From: Chloroflexota bacterium
Lineage (GTDB): Bacteria; Chloroflexota; Anaerolineae; Promineifilales; Promineifilaceae
DNA: 52,315 bases
Direction of reading: 5' to 3'
Assembly (NCBI GenBank): GCA_013112725.1
Contig: JABFFZ010000033.1
Location: 1-52,315 of the forward strand
Part shown: positions 7,117 to 15,923 of the stretch, in pieces
Layout: every line of letters begins with the position of its first letter
How positions within the stretch are numbered: position 1 is the first letter of the stretch
The notes under the pieces: model-generated
The model's database searches: none
Seen by the model: only the letters and a program-made list of their open reading frames with translations
What the model was told of the DNA's origin: nothing
Made by a program: the position numbers and the translations under genes

Positions 7117-8898
7117 TTAACCGATACGGCTAAACCGCAAAATCTCCTGGCCGGACGCATTACGAATAATCAAGGTCGTGCCTTGAATTTCAAAGCTGGC
7201 GGAAGATTGTAACAAGGACAGATACGTAGCTTCTTGCTGACTCACGCCCGGGTCACAAATCATCTGGGTGTTTCTGATAGAGCCAATTGACAGGCTGTTG
7301 CCAGAGACAAAATAGCTGCCATTGTAATTATTACAGCCACCAAAACCGCTGAGTGCGTTGCCAGAACCAAACATGGCGGTGATACTTGTGCCTTGCAGCA
7401 AGATGCCGTTGACATTCATCGTCGTCACAGCCCAACTGATGTTCGCCAACGGATTAACCTGATTGACCGTTACCGTCAACTGGCGGAATTCGACGCTGCC
7501 GTTGGTTAGCTGCACCCGCATTTCGTAGGTGGTGGTGACGGTGGGGCACACCTGGCGGCTGCCTTCACCTGTGGCCGGCCATTGGTTGAAATCGGCCCCT
7601 TGCGGGTAAACCCAGACGGCCTGGATGTTTTGCACATTCCAGCGCAGCGTGGTGCATTGCCCCTGGTTGATGACCGGGTTGTCTACCCAGAAGTTGATGC
7701 TGGGAGTGGGGGTGGGTATAGCGGTGGGGGTGGTAGTAGGTACAGGCGGGGGTGGGGAAGGAATCACGGGTACATTGCCGGCGTTAAACGCCTGTACAAA
7801 ATCCACGCTGACTCAACCCTGCCCGTTTGGTGCGCCTTGAATAGGTGTGACCCACCAACGGCCGTCGGCACTAATGCCAATAATCGCGCCCTCTGCCCCA
7901 AACGGGGCCGTGCCGATCAAGGGGAAATTGGTGCCGGGGCCAGAACGGACATTCACACCGGCGGGGGCAGTGACCACGCCATATGGTTCTTGGGGAGCGG
8001 GCGTGGGAATTTCCACCGTCGGCACCGGCCCTGGCGTTTCCGGCGGGCCATACTGCAATGACCCGATCACATCATCCAGAGTGGTCAACGGCGGGTTTCA
8101 ATCTTCCGCCGCCAGCCCGTTCAGTTGGGCTGCTTTCTCGTTCATGTAGGCGACGGAGTCACTGTTGACCTGATCCATCTCTGCCTGGGGCATGTCCCCG
8201 CCGGTATTCCACAGGAAAGGCGTAGTAACCGGTCAGCGCATGGAGACAAAAACTTCATCGTTCTCCCCGGCAAAACCCTGGAAGTAGTAATATAAATTCT
8301 GGTTGGTGACGGGGTTTGGGCTTTGCTCAAAGCGGCCCACAAAACGCACGCCGTCCCAATAGCCAAAATCCAGGTAACTGCCTTGCACGGCCAGGTTATT
8401 GAAACCCGTAGCTAGTTCCATTGGCAATATCGGGTTGCTGGAAGTGGGGACGGCCTGTGGTTTAGATGCCACCAGATCACGTAACCGTTGCATGTTCTGG
8501 GACACAGTCGTATCCCCGGCAGCGTCCCACATAGCCACATAGGCCTGGGCTGGAATAATATAGATGATGGGATCGAGCGGGGTCACGGCCGCCGGATCGA
8601 GGGTGGCAAAGTTGATTTGAATATGTTCTGGTAGTCCGACGGGGCCGGGGGGCATACTGGCGTCATACGGCCGTTCCGGGACGCAGTTTACCTGGTAAGG
8701 ATAGGGCAACCCCAGCGTATTAAGATGCAGTTGGCTGGGGTCCACAGCTTTACAAAATGAAACGGTGGGAATGGGTGTCTCTGTAGCTGTGCTTACCACG
8801 ACCGGTGGCGGGGCAACAGTGGGTGTGGGTGTGGGTTCATTCCCGCCACAGGCTGCCAACAGCAGCGCCACTAAAATAAACAAGACACGTTTCTTCAT
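7117..8898 (-). CDS. Lipoprotein with SH3b and META domains, interrupted by three in-frame TGA codons
   Basis: Starting at ATG 8898 (GGAGG site five bases upstream), one frame runs 593 codons with no frameshift but with TGA at codons 222 (8235-8233), 267 (8100-8098) and 362 (7815-7813). The protein has a lipoprotein signal (LLLAACGG), a Pro/Thr linker, an unrecognised domain and an SH3b domain (VNVRSGPGTNFPLIG...GRWWV...NGQG-TGA-VSVDFVQAFNAGN). A second Pro/Thr linker and a C-terminal META (HslJ-like) domain follow (GFGGCNNYNGSYFVSGN, QMICDPGVSQQEATYL). In SH3b domains the residue in GxGWV is Trp, so TGA 362 stands where Trp belongs; TGA 267 in LAAED-x-NPPL and TGA 222 also fit Trp. Ten other Trp in the gene are TGG. 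It is either a pseudogene, a sequencing artefact or recoded. Confidence 0.8.
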
Positions 8899-8910
8899 AC
8901 TTTCCTCCAA

Positions 8911-9357
8911 ATCTAAATCGTTATTTGAAATTCCAAATTAAGATTCCCGTTTTATACGAAAATCGGTAAGCGTTCAGACTTGACAAGTTTATTACCAGAG
9001 GCAGTTGCCGCTATTCAGGCACAAAAACTTGTCAAGTCTCTAGAGGAACTGAACGGTTACGAAAATCGGCTTCTTGATCCTTTCGATTATAGTACAGCCT
9101 GGATGGCCCACAGGAGAACCTAAAAGGTGTAAAAAAGGTGAACCCGGAGATGTTCTGGTTAGAAACCGGCTCAATTAGTATACATAATCATGCAGAACGA
9201 ACTTTTTATTCATCAACAACTCATTTGGGCGTCGGTTCACCGTTCGGTTGAATCCATGTTAAACTTGAGCGACACAAAACATTTGCTAGAAGATTGGCAG
9301 TGACGGAGTGGCAAATCTCCAATCTCTAATCCCAATCTCCTAATACTGGAGGGCAAG
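8911..9357. other. Intergenic region upstream of the molybdoenzyme gene
   Basis: This 447-base gap separates two divergent genes. It holds the hairpin element at 8967-9058, then AT-rich DNA without an open frame. A run of AATCTCC words (AATCTCCAATCTCTAATCC, about 9316-9345) lies just before the GGAGGG ribosome site of the next gene. No promoter is convincing enough to call. Confidence 0.5.
8967..9058. repeat. Hairpin element, copy B, flanked by an 11-bp direct repeat
   Basis: The arms TAAGCGTTCAG and CTGAACGGTTA match at 10 of 11 positions. The inner stem GACTTGACAAGTTT pairs with AAACTTGTCAAGTC and is followed by TCTAGAGGAAC. The element is bracketed by identical ACGAAAATCGG at 8956-8966 and 9059-9069, which looks like a target-site duplication. 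It is a sister of 39811-39900 and, more distantly, of 479-598. Confidence 0.75.
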
Positions 9358-11940
9358 ATGGAATTCCTACTGAATGGACAAACAAAACAATATGATGGCG
9401 ATCCTGACTTGCTGCTGCTGACGTATCTGCGGGAGCATGAGGGCATCCTCTCGCCAAAAGATGGTTGCGCGCCGCAGGCGGCTTGTGGCTGCTGCGTGGT
9501 GCAGTTGAATGACAAAGCGGTGTTGGGCTGCGCCACCAAAATGAGCCGGGTAGCGGGCGGCGAAGTGACCACGATTGAAGGCTTGGGTGACTACCGGCAG
9601 CGGGTGTATGCCAATTCGTTTGTGGTTTGTGGCGGGGTGCAGTGTGGCTTTTGTATTCCGGGCATTGTGATGCAGGCGCATGTGTTGATCGGGCACAACC
9701 CGGAGCCGAGCCGGGCTGATGTGGAAAAGGCATTAACCCCACACCTGTGCCGCTGCACCGGGTATAAAAAGATTGTGGATGCCGTGGTCACAGCCGCCGC
9801 CGCCATTCGCCACGAAGAAGAGATAGAACTGCCGAAGAGCGACGGCCGTATCGGTTCCCGCCTGCCCAAATACAAAGCTACCCAACTGGTGCTGGGCCAG
9901 CATCATTACGTGGATGACATCCAGGTACCCGGCATGAAACATGGCGCGTTGAAATTCAGTGACCATCCCCGTGCCCGTGTGCTGAAAATTGACACCAGTG
10001 CGGCGGAAGAGGTGGCGGGGGTGGTGCGGGTGTTCACGGCCGACGATTTCCCCGGCGACCGCTTTGTGGGCCTCATCAAACAGGATTGGCCGCAAATGAT
10101 TGCCGAAGGCGAAATCACCCGCTACGTGGGGGATGTGTTGGCGCTGGTGGTGGCCGAATCGGACGCTATTGCCCGCGCAGCGGTGGGCAAAATTGTGGTC
10201 GAGTATGAGGTGCTGGAACCGATTACCGATATGCACGCGGCCATGCAGCCGGGCAGCCCCACCGTGCATGGCAACGAGAGCAACATTCTCTCCCGCTCCG
10301 CCACCCATCGCGGCGATGTGGAGCAGGCGCGAGCCAATTCTGCCTACACCGTGCGCGGCGTTTTTCAGACACAGATGATTGAGCACGGCTTCATGGAGCC
10401 GGAGTGCGCCATTGCGTATCCGGCGGGGGATGGTCTTGAGGTACTCTCGCAGGGGCAGGGGGTGTTTGAAGACCGGGTGCAGATTGCCAAACTGCTGGGC
10501 CTGCCCCAGGAGAAGGTGCGGGTGCAAATGGTGCCCAACGGCGGCGGTTTTGGCGGCAAGGAAGATTTGGCTACCCAGGGCCACGCCGCGCTGGCGGCCT
10601 ACCTCTTGCAGCAGCCGGTGAAAGTGCGCCTGACCCGTGATGAGTCCATCGCCTTTCACCCCAAGCGCCACCCCATCTGGATGGATTATGAGATTGGCTG
10701 TGACGTGCAGGGCAAATTTACCTTTTGCAAAGTGGCCTTTGTGGGCGATACGGGCGCGTATGCCTCAGTGGGCATGAAGGTGCTGGAGCGGTCGGCGGGG
10801 CACGCCACGGGGGCGTACAGTTTTCCGGTGACGGATGTGGTGGCGACGGCCGTGTATACCAACAACATTCCCTGTGGCGCCATGCGCGGTTTTGGCGTCA
10901 ACCAGGCCGCTTTTGGCCTGGAAAGTCTGATTGACAACCTGTGCGAAAAGGGCGGCTTCGACCGCTGGCAGTTCCGCTACGACAATGCCCTGGACGATGG
11001 CTCGATGACGGCTACCGGGCAGATCATCGAATCCGGGGCTGGCGCAAAGGCCACGCTGCTGGCGGTGAAGGATGAATTTTACAAAGCGAAGTATGCCGGG
11101 CTGGCCTGCGGCATTAAAAACACTGGCATTGGCAACGGGATGCCGGACTTTTCCTCAGCGCGGATCACCATTGCCGCGCCGGACAGAATCATCATTGACC
11201 ACGGCTGGACGGAGATGGGGCAGGGGGTGAACACAATGGCGGTGCAGGTGGTGTGTAATGAGACGGGATTATCACCTTCTTTGTTTGAAGTGCGCATAGG
11301 CACAGAAGCGGAGCAGGAAGCGGGCATGACGACGGCTTCACGTGCCACGTCGCTGGTGGGTAATGCCCTGATTGACGCCTGCCGGGGTTTGAAGACTGAC
11401 CTGGAAAAGCACACTTTGGCGGAGTTGGTGGGGCGGGCGTATGACGGCCGTTGGATAGTAGATTGGACGACCAAACCTGGTGCGCCGGTGGAAAAGGTGT
11501 ACACCCATTACTCCTACAGCTATGCCACGCAGTTGGTCATTCTGGATGAGGAGAAGGGGTTTGTGAAAAAGGTGATTGCCGCGCACGACGCGGGCAAAAT
11601 TTTCAACCCGACCCTTTTTGAAGGGCAGTTGGAGGGTTCAATCCACATGGGGCTGGGGTATGCGTTGAGCGAGGAGTTGGTGATGGTGGACGGCCGTCCA
11701 CAATCCACCATGCTGCGGCAAATGGGCATCCTGCGTGCCAAAGAGATGCCGGAAATGGAGATCATCGGCGTGGAAGTGCCCGATCCATATGGCCCGTATG
11801 GAGCCAAAGGGGTGGGTGAAATTGGGCTGGTCCCAACAGCGGGGGCTGTGGCCAATGCCCTCTACCAGTTTGACGGCGTGCGCCGGACTCAACTGCCCAT
11901 GCGCATTCCCAAACGCGGTTTGCAAAAGCGGGACAAATAG
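9358..11940 (+). CDS. Fused [2Fe-2S]/molybdopterin dehydrogenase of the xanthine dehydrogenase family
   Basis: This 860-residue cytoplasmic molybdoenzyme is predicted to hydroxylate a purine or N-heterocycle, feeding electrons through two iron-sulphur clusters. Residues 1-165 are the Fe-S part: GCAPQAACGCC for the plant-type cluster and CGGVQCGFC...HLCRCTGY for the second. About 170-860 form the Mo-binding part: GGGFGGKED, CGAMRGFG, CGIKNTGIGNG, GWTEMGQGVNTMA and KGVGEIGLVP, with E821 as the likely catalytic Glu. The FAD subunit is missing, so another flavoprotein must take the electrons. The single-chain layout resembles proteins annotated as selenium-dependent xanthine dehydrogenase (about 850 residues). 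The deaminase downstream supports purine breakdown. ATG 9358 has a GGAGGG site. Confidence 0.85.
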   Translation: MEFLLNGQTKQYDGDPDLLLLTYLREHEGILSPKDGCAPQAACGCCVVQLNDKAVLGCATKMSRVAGGEVTTIEGLGDYRQRVYANSFVVCGGVQCGFCIPGIVMQAHVLIGHNPEPSRADVEKALTPHLCRCTGYKKIVDAVVTAAAAIRHEEEIELPKSDGRIGSRLPKYKATQLVLGQHHYVDDIQVPGMKHGALKFSDHPRARVLKIDTSAAEEVAGVVRVFTADDFPGDRFVGLIKQDWPQMIAEGEITRYVGDVLALVVAESDAIARAAVGKIVVEYEVLEPITDMHAAMQPGSPTVHGNESNILSRSATHRGDVEQARANSAYTVRGVFQTQMIEHGFMEPECAIAYPAGDGLEVLSQGQGVFEDRVQIAKLLGLPQEKVRVQMVPNGGGFGGKEDLATQGHAALAAYLLQQPVKVRLTRDESIAFHPKRHPIWMDYEIGCDVQGKFTFCKVAFVGDTGAYASVGMKVLERSAGHATGAYSFPVTDVVATAVYTNNIPCGAMRGFGVNQAAFGLESLIDNLCEKGGFDRWQFRYDNALDDGSMTATGQIIESGAGAKATLLAVKDEFYKAKYAGLACGIKNTGIGNGMPDFSSARITIAAPDRIIIDHGWTEMGQGVNTMAVQVVCNETGLSPSLFEVRIGTEAEQEAGMTTASRATSLVGNALIDACRGLKTDLEKHTLAELVGRAYDGRWIVDWTTKPGAPVEKVYTHYSYSYATQLVILDEEKGFVKKVIAAHDAGKIFNPTLFEGQLEGSIHMGLGYALSEELVMVDGRPQSTMLRQMGILRAKEMPEMEIIGVEVPDPYGPYGAKGVGEIGLVPTAGAVANALYQFDGVRRTQLPMRIPKRGLQKRDK

Positions 11941-12002
11941 TGCCAGGCAAGGGGCAGAGCCAATCTGGTTAACCAGAGACTTTTCGCCCCGTGCCTGGCA
12001 CT
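11939..12002. terminator. Large hairpin after the molybdoenzyme gene
   Basis: AGTGCCAGGCAAGGGGC (11939-11955) pairs with GCCCCGTGCCTGGCACT (11986-12002) at 16 of 17 positions. Its loop contains a second perfect palindrome, TCTGGTTAACCAGA (11964-11977). There is no U-tract. It could end the upstream transcript or process it before the toxin-antitoxin genes. Confidence 0.6.
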
Positions 12003-12058
12003 CCATAAACAGTTGTATTATGCTATCATCATTATGCAAGCATAACTGGAGGTGAGTG

Positions 12059-12331
12059 ATGGTACGCACAACAATCATGGCTGAAGAAGAGTTGCTTTAC
12101 AAAATTGAATGGATTGCCAGAGAGCAAGGCAAATCAAAGGCGGAAATTATCCGCGAAGCTCTTGTTATGTATGTTACGGATGTGGAGACACAAAATCCGC
12201 CACAAAACCCTTTGTTGAGCTTAATTGGGTTAGCCGGTGATGAAGGTGAGGAGATGGATTTATCTGACGGCAAGGACGAAGAGATATTACGTGAGGAATG
12301 GAACAAACAATATGAAGAGCGTCATCGTTGA
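12059..12331 (+). CDS. VapB-like antitoxin (ribbon-helix-helix)
   Basis: The 90-residue antitoxin is expected to bind its own operator through the N-terminal strand (VRTTIMAEEEL) and two helices (LLYKIEWIAREQGKSKAEIIREALVMYV, CopG/RHH type), and to wrap the toxin with its acidic C-terminal tail (EGEEMDLSDGKDEEILREEW). ATG 12059 is preceded by GGAGG at the right distance; a GTG at 12056 is also in frame. The interrupted inverted repeat TATGCT...AGCATA (about 12018-12043) just upstream is a plausible operator. The gene overlaps the toxin gene by 20 bases, as is usual for vapBC. Confidence 0.85.
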   Translation: MVRTTIMAEEELLYKIEWIAREQGKSKAEIIREALVMYVTDVETQNPPQNPLLSLIGLAGDEGEEMDLSDGKDEEILREEWNKQYEERHR

Positions 12332-12728
12332 TGCCAGCTTTTTGGTTTCACTCACCAGTGTAAAGGAGCGGCAACATGCCGCTTGTTTACAGGTTGCGCA
12401 AGGCTTGAATAGTCGTTTGATCATCCCGATTACTGTGATTCCTGAAGCAGCTTATCTTATTGCCAGACGCATCAGCCATCGGGTTATGCGCGCTTTTTTA
12501 AGCAAGCTACAAAATCCACAATGGCAAATTGAATCTATCACAGCCGCTGATTTTGAACGGGCTACACAGATTTTGGATAGGTATCAGGATGCCGAATTGG
12601 ATTTTGCGGATAGCACCATTGTGGCTGTGGCTGAACGTTTGCATGTGGAGACGATATTGACGTTAGATCGGCGGGATTTTCAGATGATACGGCCGAAGCA
12701 CACTCCTTACTTTACCCTTTTGCCATGA
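12312..12728 (+). CDS. VapC-like PIN-domain toxin
   Basis: The 138-residue PIN ribonuclease is expected to cleave RNA (often tRNA) when free of its antitoxin. The acidic site is visible as VIVDASFLVSL (first Asp), VIPEAAYLIA (Glu), and LDFADSTIVAVAERL with ILTLDRRDF (further Asp). The start is ATG 12312, inside the antitoxin gene; a longer open frame upstream overlaps the antitoxin and is not credible. Its stop overlaps the next start (ATGA at 12725-12728), so translation of the deaminase is probably coupled to the toxin. This is an unusual place for a toxin-antitoxin pair. Confidence 0.88.
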   Translation: MKSVIVDASFLVSLTSVKERQHAACLQVAQGLNSRLIIPITVIPEAAYLIARRISHRVMRAFLSKLQNPQWQIESITAADFERATQILDRYQDAELDFADSTIVAVAERLHVETILTLDRRDFQMIRPKHTPYFTLLP

Positions 12729-14089
12729 CAACACTGCTGGTGCGGAATGCCCGCCTGCTCATCACCATGAATGATGCCGGGGAAAAGATACTCGACGGAG
12801 CGTTGTTTGTGCGGGACAATGTGATCGAGTGGGTGGGGGACACGGCCGTACTCCCCCCTCACTACCACACTGCCGACCAGATCATAGACGCCACCGACCA
12901 GGTGGTGCTGCCCGGTCTGGTTAATACCCACCACCACCTCTACCAGACCCTCACCCGCGCCCTGGCCCCCAACAGCGGCCTGTTTGATTGGCTCAAAACG
13001 CTCTATCCCATCTGGGCGCGGATGGATGGGGAGGCAGTTTACATCAGCGCATTGGTGGGCATGGCCGAACTGATATTGAGCGGCTGCACGACTGCCAGCG
13101 ACCATCTCTACCTCTTCCCCAACGGGGCCAAATTAGATGATGAAATTCGCGCTGCCCAGGAAATTGGGCTGCGCTTTCATGCGGCGCGCGGTTCGATGTC
13201 GTTGGGGGAAAGTGATGGCGGGTTGCCGCCGGACAGCGTGGTGGAAGATGAAGAAGCCATTTTGCGTGACTGCCGCCGGGTGATTGAGCAGTTCCACGAT
13301 CCCAACCCGTTGGCGATGACGCGGATTGTGGTCGCACCCTGTTCCCCCTTTTCGGTGACGCCGGACTTGATGCGCGAATCGGCGCGGCTGGCGCGCAGTT
13401 ATGGGGTGACGCTGCACACCCATCTGGCGGAAACGAAGGATGAGGAGTTGTTTTGTCTGGAGACGTTTGGTTGGCGTCCGGCGGCCTATGCCGAACAGCT
13501 AGAGTGGGTGGGCGATGACGTGTGGTGGGCGCACGCCGTGCATGTGAATGCCGCCGAGATTGGTCTCATGGCCCGGACGGGCACGGGGGCCGCCCACTGC
13601 CCATGCAGCAATATGCGCCTGGCCAGCGGCATAGCCCCGGTGCGCCAATGGCTGGATCACGGCGTGCGGGTTGGTCTGGGCGTGGATGGTTCGGCCAGCA
13701 ATGATGGCAGCCACATGCTGAATGAGGCGCGGCAGGCGCTGTTGTTGCAGCGGGTGCTGAATCAGGCGGACACGCTCAAAGTGGAAGAGGCGCTCTGGCT
13801 GGCGACGCGCGGTGGGGCGGCCGTGTTGAAACGGGATGACATTGGGCAGTTGGCAGTAGGTAAGGCAGCGGACATCATCGCGTATGACTTGAACCGGCTG
13901 GCGTATGCCGGAGCGCAGCATGACCCGCCGGCGGCGCTGCTCTTTTGTGCGCCGCCGCCGGTGACGTGGAGTGTGATTAACGGCCGTGTCGTAGTTAGCG
14001 ACGGTGTCTTACAAACTATAGACCTGGAACCAGTTATCCGACGACACAATCAAATCAGCCAACGGCTGATCAATAATGAAACGTCATAA
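12725..14089 (+). CDS. 8-oxoguanine/guanine deaminase-like amidohydrolase
   Basis: The 454-residue metal-dependent deaminase of the TIM-barrel amidohydrolase superfamily (ATZ/TRZ-like) should remove the amino group from a purine such as 8-oxoguanine or guanine. Metal ligands include H69 and H71 (VNTHHHLYQ), the His in LHTHLAETKDEE, WWAHAVHVN and the Asp in GLGVDGSASND; the small composite beta domain uses both ends (RLLITMNDAG and GKAADIIAYDL). The length is normal. It starts with an ATGA overlap on the PIN toxin gene and lies downstream of the molybdoenzyme, which together suggest a purine salvage/oxidation pathway. The exact substrate cannot be told from sequence; an S-adenosylhomocysteine/5'-methylthioadenosine deaminase is a less likely alternative. 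Confidence 0.82.
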   Translation: MTTLLVRNARLLITMNDAGEKILDGALFVRDNVIEWVGDTAVLPPHYHTADQIIDATDQVVLPGLVNTHHHLYQTLTRALAPNSGLFDWLKTLYPIWARMDGEAVYISALVGMAELILSGCTTASDHLYLFPNGAKLDDEIRAAQEIGLRFHAARGSMSLGESDGGLPPDSVVEDEEAILRDCRRVIEQFHDPNPLAMTRIVVAPCSPFSVTPDLMRESARLARSYGVTLHTHLAETKDEELFCLETFGWRPAAYAEQLEWVGDDVWWAHAVHVNAAEIGLMARTGTGAAHCPCSNMRLASGIAPVRQWLDHGVRVGLGVDGSASNDGSHMLNEARQALLLQRVLNQADTLKVEEALWLATRGGAAVLKRDDIGQLAVGKAADIIAYDLNRLAYAGAQHDPPAALLFCAPPPVTWSVINGRVVVSDGVLQTIDLEPVIRRHNQISQRLINNETS

Positions 14090-14132
14090 CCAGAATGGGG
14101 TGTGGTATACTCTCAGCCATGAGGTACAGGTG

Positions 14133-14492
14133 ATGATTGAGATTGAAAAGCTCCCAACCAGCGGCCAGGTGGCGATTAACATTCAGGTAACAGCGACAAT
14201 CAATGTGTCGGCTTTTAGCGCCCAACAGAAAGTGACACGTCTGGCTGCCAGCCATATTAGTACCTATATGCACGGCGGCCAGCCCAAATTAGTTGTCCAT
14301 GACCGGGTGGTGTGGCGTGTGCCGGTCATTTTCTCAATGGCGCCGCATGGCGACAGAGGGGCTGTGGGGGAAATTGATGTAGATGTAGAAACCGGCGCTA
14401 CCCAACTCTCCCAAGAGATGATTGAAGGAATGAAACAGCGTGCCCAAGAGCTTGCTCTCAGTTCCCCATCACCAGCAACAACAACCCGCTGA
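14133..14492 (+). CDS. Unknown small protein paired with a C39-like protease
   Basis: The protein is 119 residues long from ATG 14133, which I choose because a GAGGTACAGG purine tract precedes it and the residues before it look non-protein; ATG 14076 is also in frame and overlaps the deaminase stop. I do not recognise a family. The chain is strand-rich, with VAINIQVTATINVSA, then LVVHDRVVWRVPVIFSM and VGEIDVDVETGA. The last resembles the V-x-V-D-x-x-T/S-G strand of PepSY-like domains. It has no signal peptide. The last 53 bases overlap the protease gene in another frame, so the two are tightly coupled, and the protein could be a substrate or inhibitor of that protease. Confidence 0.65.
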   Translation: MIEIEKLPTSGQVAINIQVTATINVSAFSAQQKVTRLAASHISTYMHGGQPKLVVHDRVVWRVPVIFSMAPHGDRGAVGEIDVDVETGATQLSQEMIEGMKQRAQELALSSPSPATTTR

Positions 14493-14907
14493 TTGTTTAG
14501 CGGCTTGCGCGGCTATGGTTTTGGATTACCTGGGTATTCAAGTAGCGTACGGCCGTTTGCTGAAACTGCTAAAAATCGAAACTTTTGGGGCATCGGCCTA
14601 TAATCTGAATTACCTTTCATCACTGGGAGTTACGGCAACCATTGACATCCGCGACATGACTGTGTTGCGTCAACTTCTTCAGGCAGGTTCGCCGCTTATT
14701 ACTCTGGTTCGTACAGGGGAGTTGTCTTACTGGTCTCAAAATACAAACCATGTTGTTGTCGTTATTGGTTATGAAGATGATGCTGTCTTTATCAATGACC
14801 CCGCCTTTGCACAAGCCCCCATTCAAGTGTCAATAGTCAAGTTTGAACGGGCATGGCTGGCCTTTGATTATCTCAGCATTGTTCTATCACCCGTTAAAAA
14901 TGATTGA
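14440..14907 (+). CDS. C39-like cysteine peptidase domain protein
   Basis: This 155-residue single-domain papain-fold protein is of the Peptidase_C39/C39-like type. The catalytic set is visible: Cys in [20 protein letters not shown], His in [12 protein letters not shown] and Asp in VFINDPAFA. In this family such domains trim double-glycine leaders or act as stand-alone proteases; here there is no transporter part and no membrane segment. The start is GTG 14440, inside the preceding small gene, giving the sensible N-terminus [14 protein letters not shown]. The low-GC feel and absence of neighbours with export functions leave its target open, and the protein encoded immediately upstream is the prime candidate partner. 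Confidence 0.78.
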   Translation: MPKSLLSVPHHQQQQPADCLAACAAMVLDYLGIQVAYGRLLKLLKIETFGASAYNLNYLSSLGVTATIDIRDMTVLRQLLQAGSPLITLVRTGELSYWSQNTNHVVVVIGYEDDAVFINDPAFAQAPIQVSIVKFERAWLAFDYLSIVLSPVKND

Positions 14908-14918
14908 AGGAGGACGTG

Positions 14919-15923
14919 GTGGCAAAGGATCGGATGGCGCTTTATTTGCAGGATGCACACTCGTTGCAAGAAGGCATTGAGTTGGTGAAGTATGCGGAGG
15001 AGAAGGGGTTTGAAGCGGTGTGGCAGGCGGAGAGCCGGCTGGTGCGGGATGCCATTGTGCCTATGGCCGCCTTTGCCAGCCACACCAGCACGTTGAAAGT
15101 GGGCAGCGGCGTGACCAACAATTGGACGCGCAACATTGGCTTGCTGGCGGCTACTTTCCTGACGCTGGATGACCTGGCTCCCGACCGCATTATTTGTGGC
15201 ATTGGGGCGTGGTGGGATCCGCTGGCGCAGAAGGTGGGTATTGAGCGGCGCAAACCGCTGCTGGCAATGCGGGAGACGGTGGAAGTGCTGCGCCGGCTGT
15301 TGAATATGGAAAATGTCACCTTTCATGGGGAGTTTCATCAGGTGGATGGGATTCAGTTGGATGTGGTTCACGGCTGTACCACCCCCCGTCACGTCCCCAT
15401 CTACATCGGCGCCACGGGCATGAAGATGATGGAATTGACCGGCGAGATTGCTGATGGCGCCGTGCTGAATTATCTGGTGGCCCCCAAATATAACCTGGAA
15501 GCGATTGATGCTCTGGAACGGGGCGCAAAGAAAGCGGGCAAAACGATAGACGATATTGACCGGCCACAACTCATGATCTGCTCCGTTGATCATGACCGGA
15601 AGCGGGCACTGGATGGGGCGCGCAAGATGATTACCCAATACCTGGGGCAGCAGCCGCACCTGATGAAGGCCAGCGGCGTCAGCCAGGAATTGCTGGACGA
15701 TCTGCACCAGGTCCTCACCTGGCCCGCCACCGATGAGCAAATTGAAGCGGCGATGCACATTGTGCCGGATGACGTGGTGCAGATGTGTACGGCCGCCGGT
15801 TCCCCCGCCGAAGTGAAAGCCAAAGTGCGCGAATATATGGATAACGGCTGCACCTGCCCCATTCTCTACCCATTAGGCGACGCCCGGTTGATGATTGATA
15901 TTTTCAGCGAGGGGTATCGCTAA
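14919..15923 (+). CDS. LLM-class flavin/F420-dependent oxidoreductase
   Basis: The 334-residue luciferase-like (bacterial luciferase/F420-dependent) TIM-barrel oxidoreductase shows the family pattern [14 protein letters not shown], then [34 protein letters not shown] and [12 protein letters not shown], followed by [22 protein letters not shown]. The start is GTG 14919, five bases after a strong AAGGAGG; the open frame begins earlier but would include the ribosome site. It is the last gene of the run that begins with the molybdoenzyme. Whether it uses F420 or FMN cannot be decided from sequence alone, and its substrate is unknown. Its stop overlaps the stop of the convergent regulator gene by three bases. 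Confidence 0.85.
   Translation: MAKDRMALYLQDAHSLQEGIELVKYAEEKGFEAVWQAESRLVRDAIVPMAAFASHTSTLKVGSGVTNNWTRNIGLLAATFLTLDDLAPDRIICGIGAWWDPLAQKVGIERRKPLLAMRETVEVLRRLLNMENVTFHGEFHQVDGIQLDVVHGCTTPRHVPIYIGATGMKMMELTGEIADGAVLNYLVAPKYNLEAIDALERGAKKAGKTIDDIDRPQLMICSVDHDRKRALDGARKMITQYLGQQPHLMKASGVSQELLDDLHQVLTWPATDEQIEAAMHIVPDDVVQMCTAAGSPAEVKAKVREYMDNGCTCPILYPLGDARLMIDIFSEGYR

Noticed and set aside
7813..8235. Selenocysteine at the in-frame TGA codons
   Set aside because: The TGA positions correspond to Trp, not Cys, in the recognised domains, and no SECIS-like hairpin stands just after them. The selenium-type name sometimes given to the nearby molybdoenzyme family does not change this.
12237..12311. 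Longer N-terminus for the PIN toxin
   Set aside because: The extra residues are translated from the antitoxin gene in another frame and do not look like a PIN-domain start; ATG 12312 gives the standard beginning.
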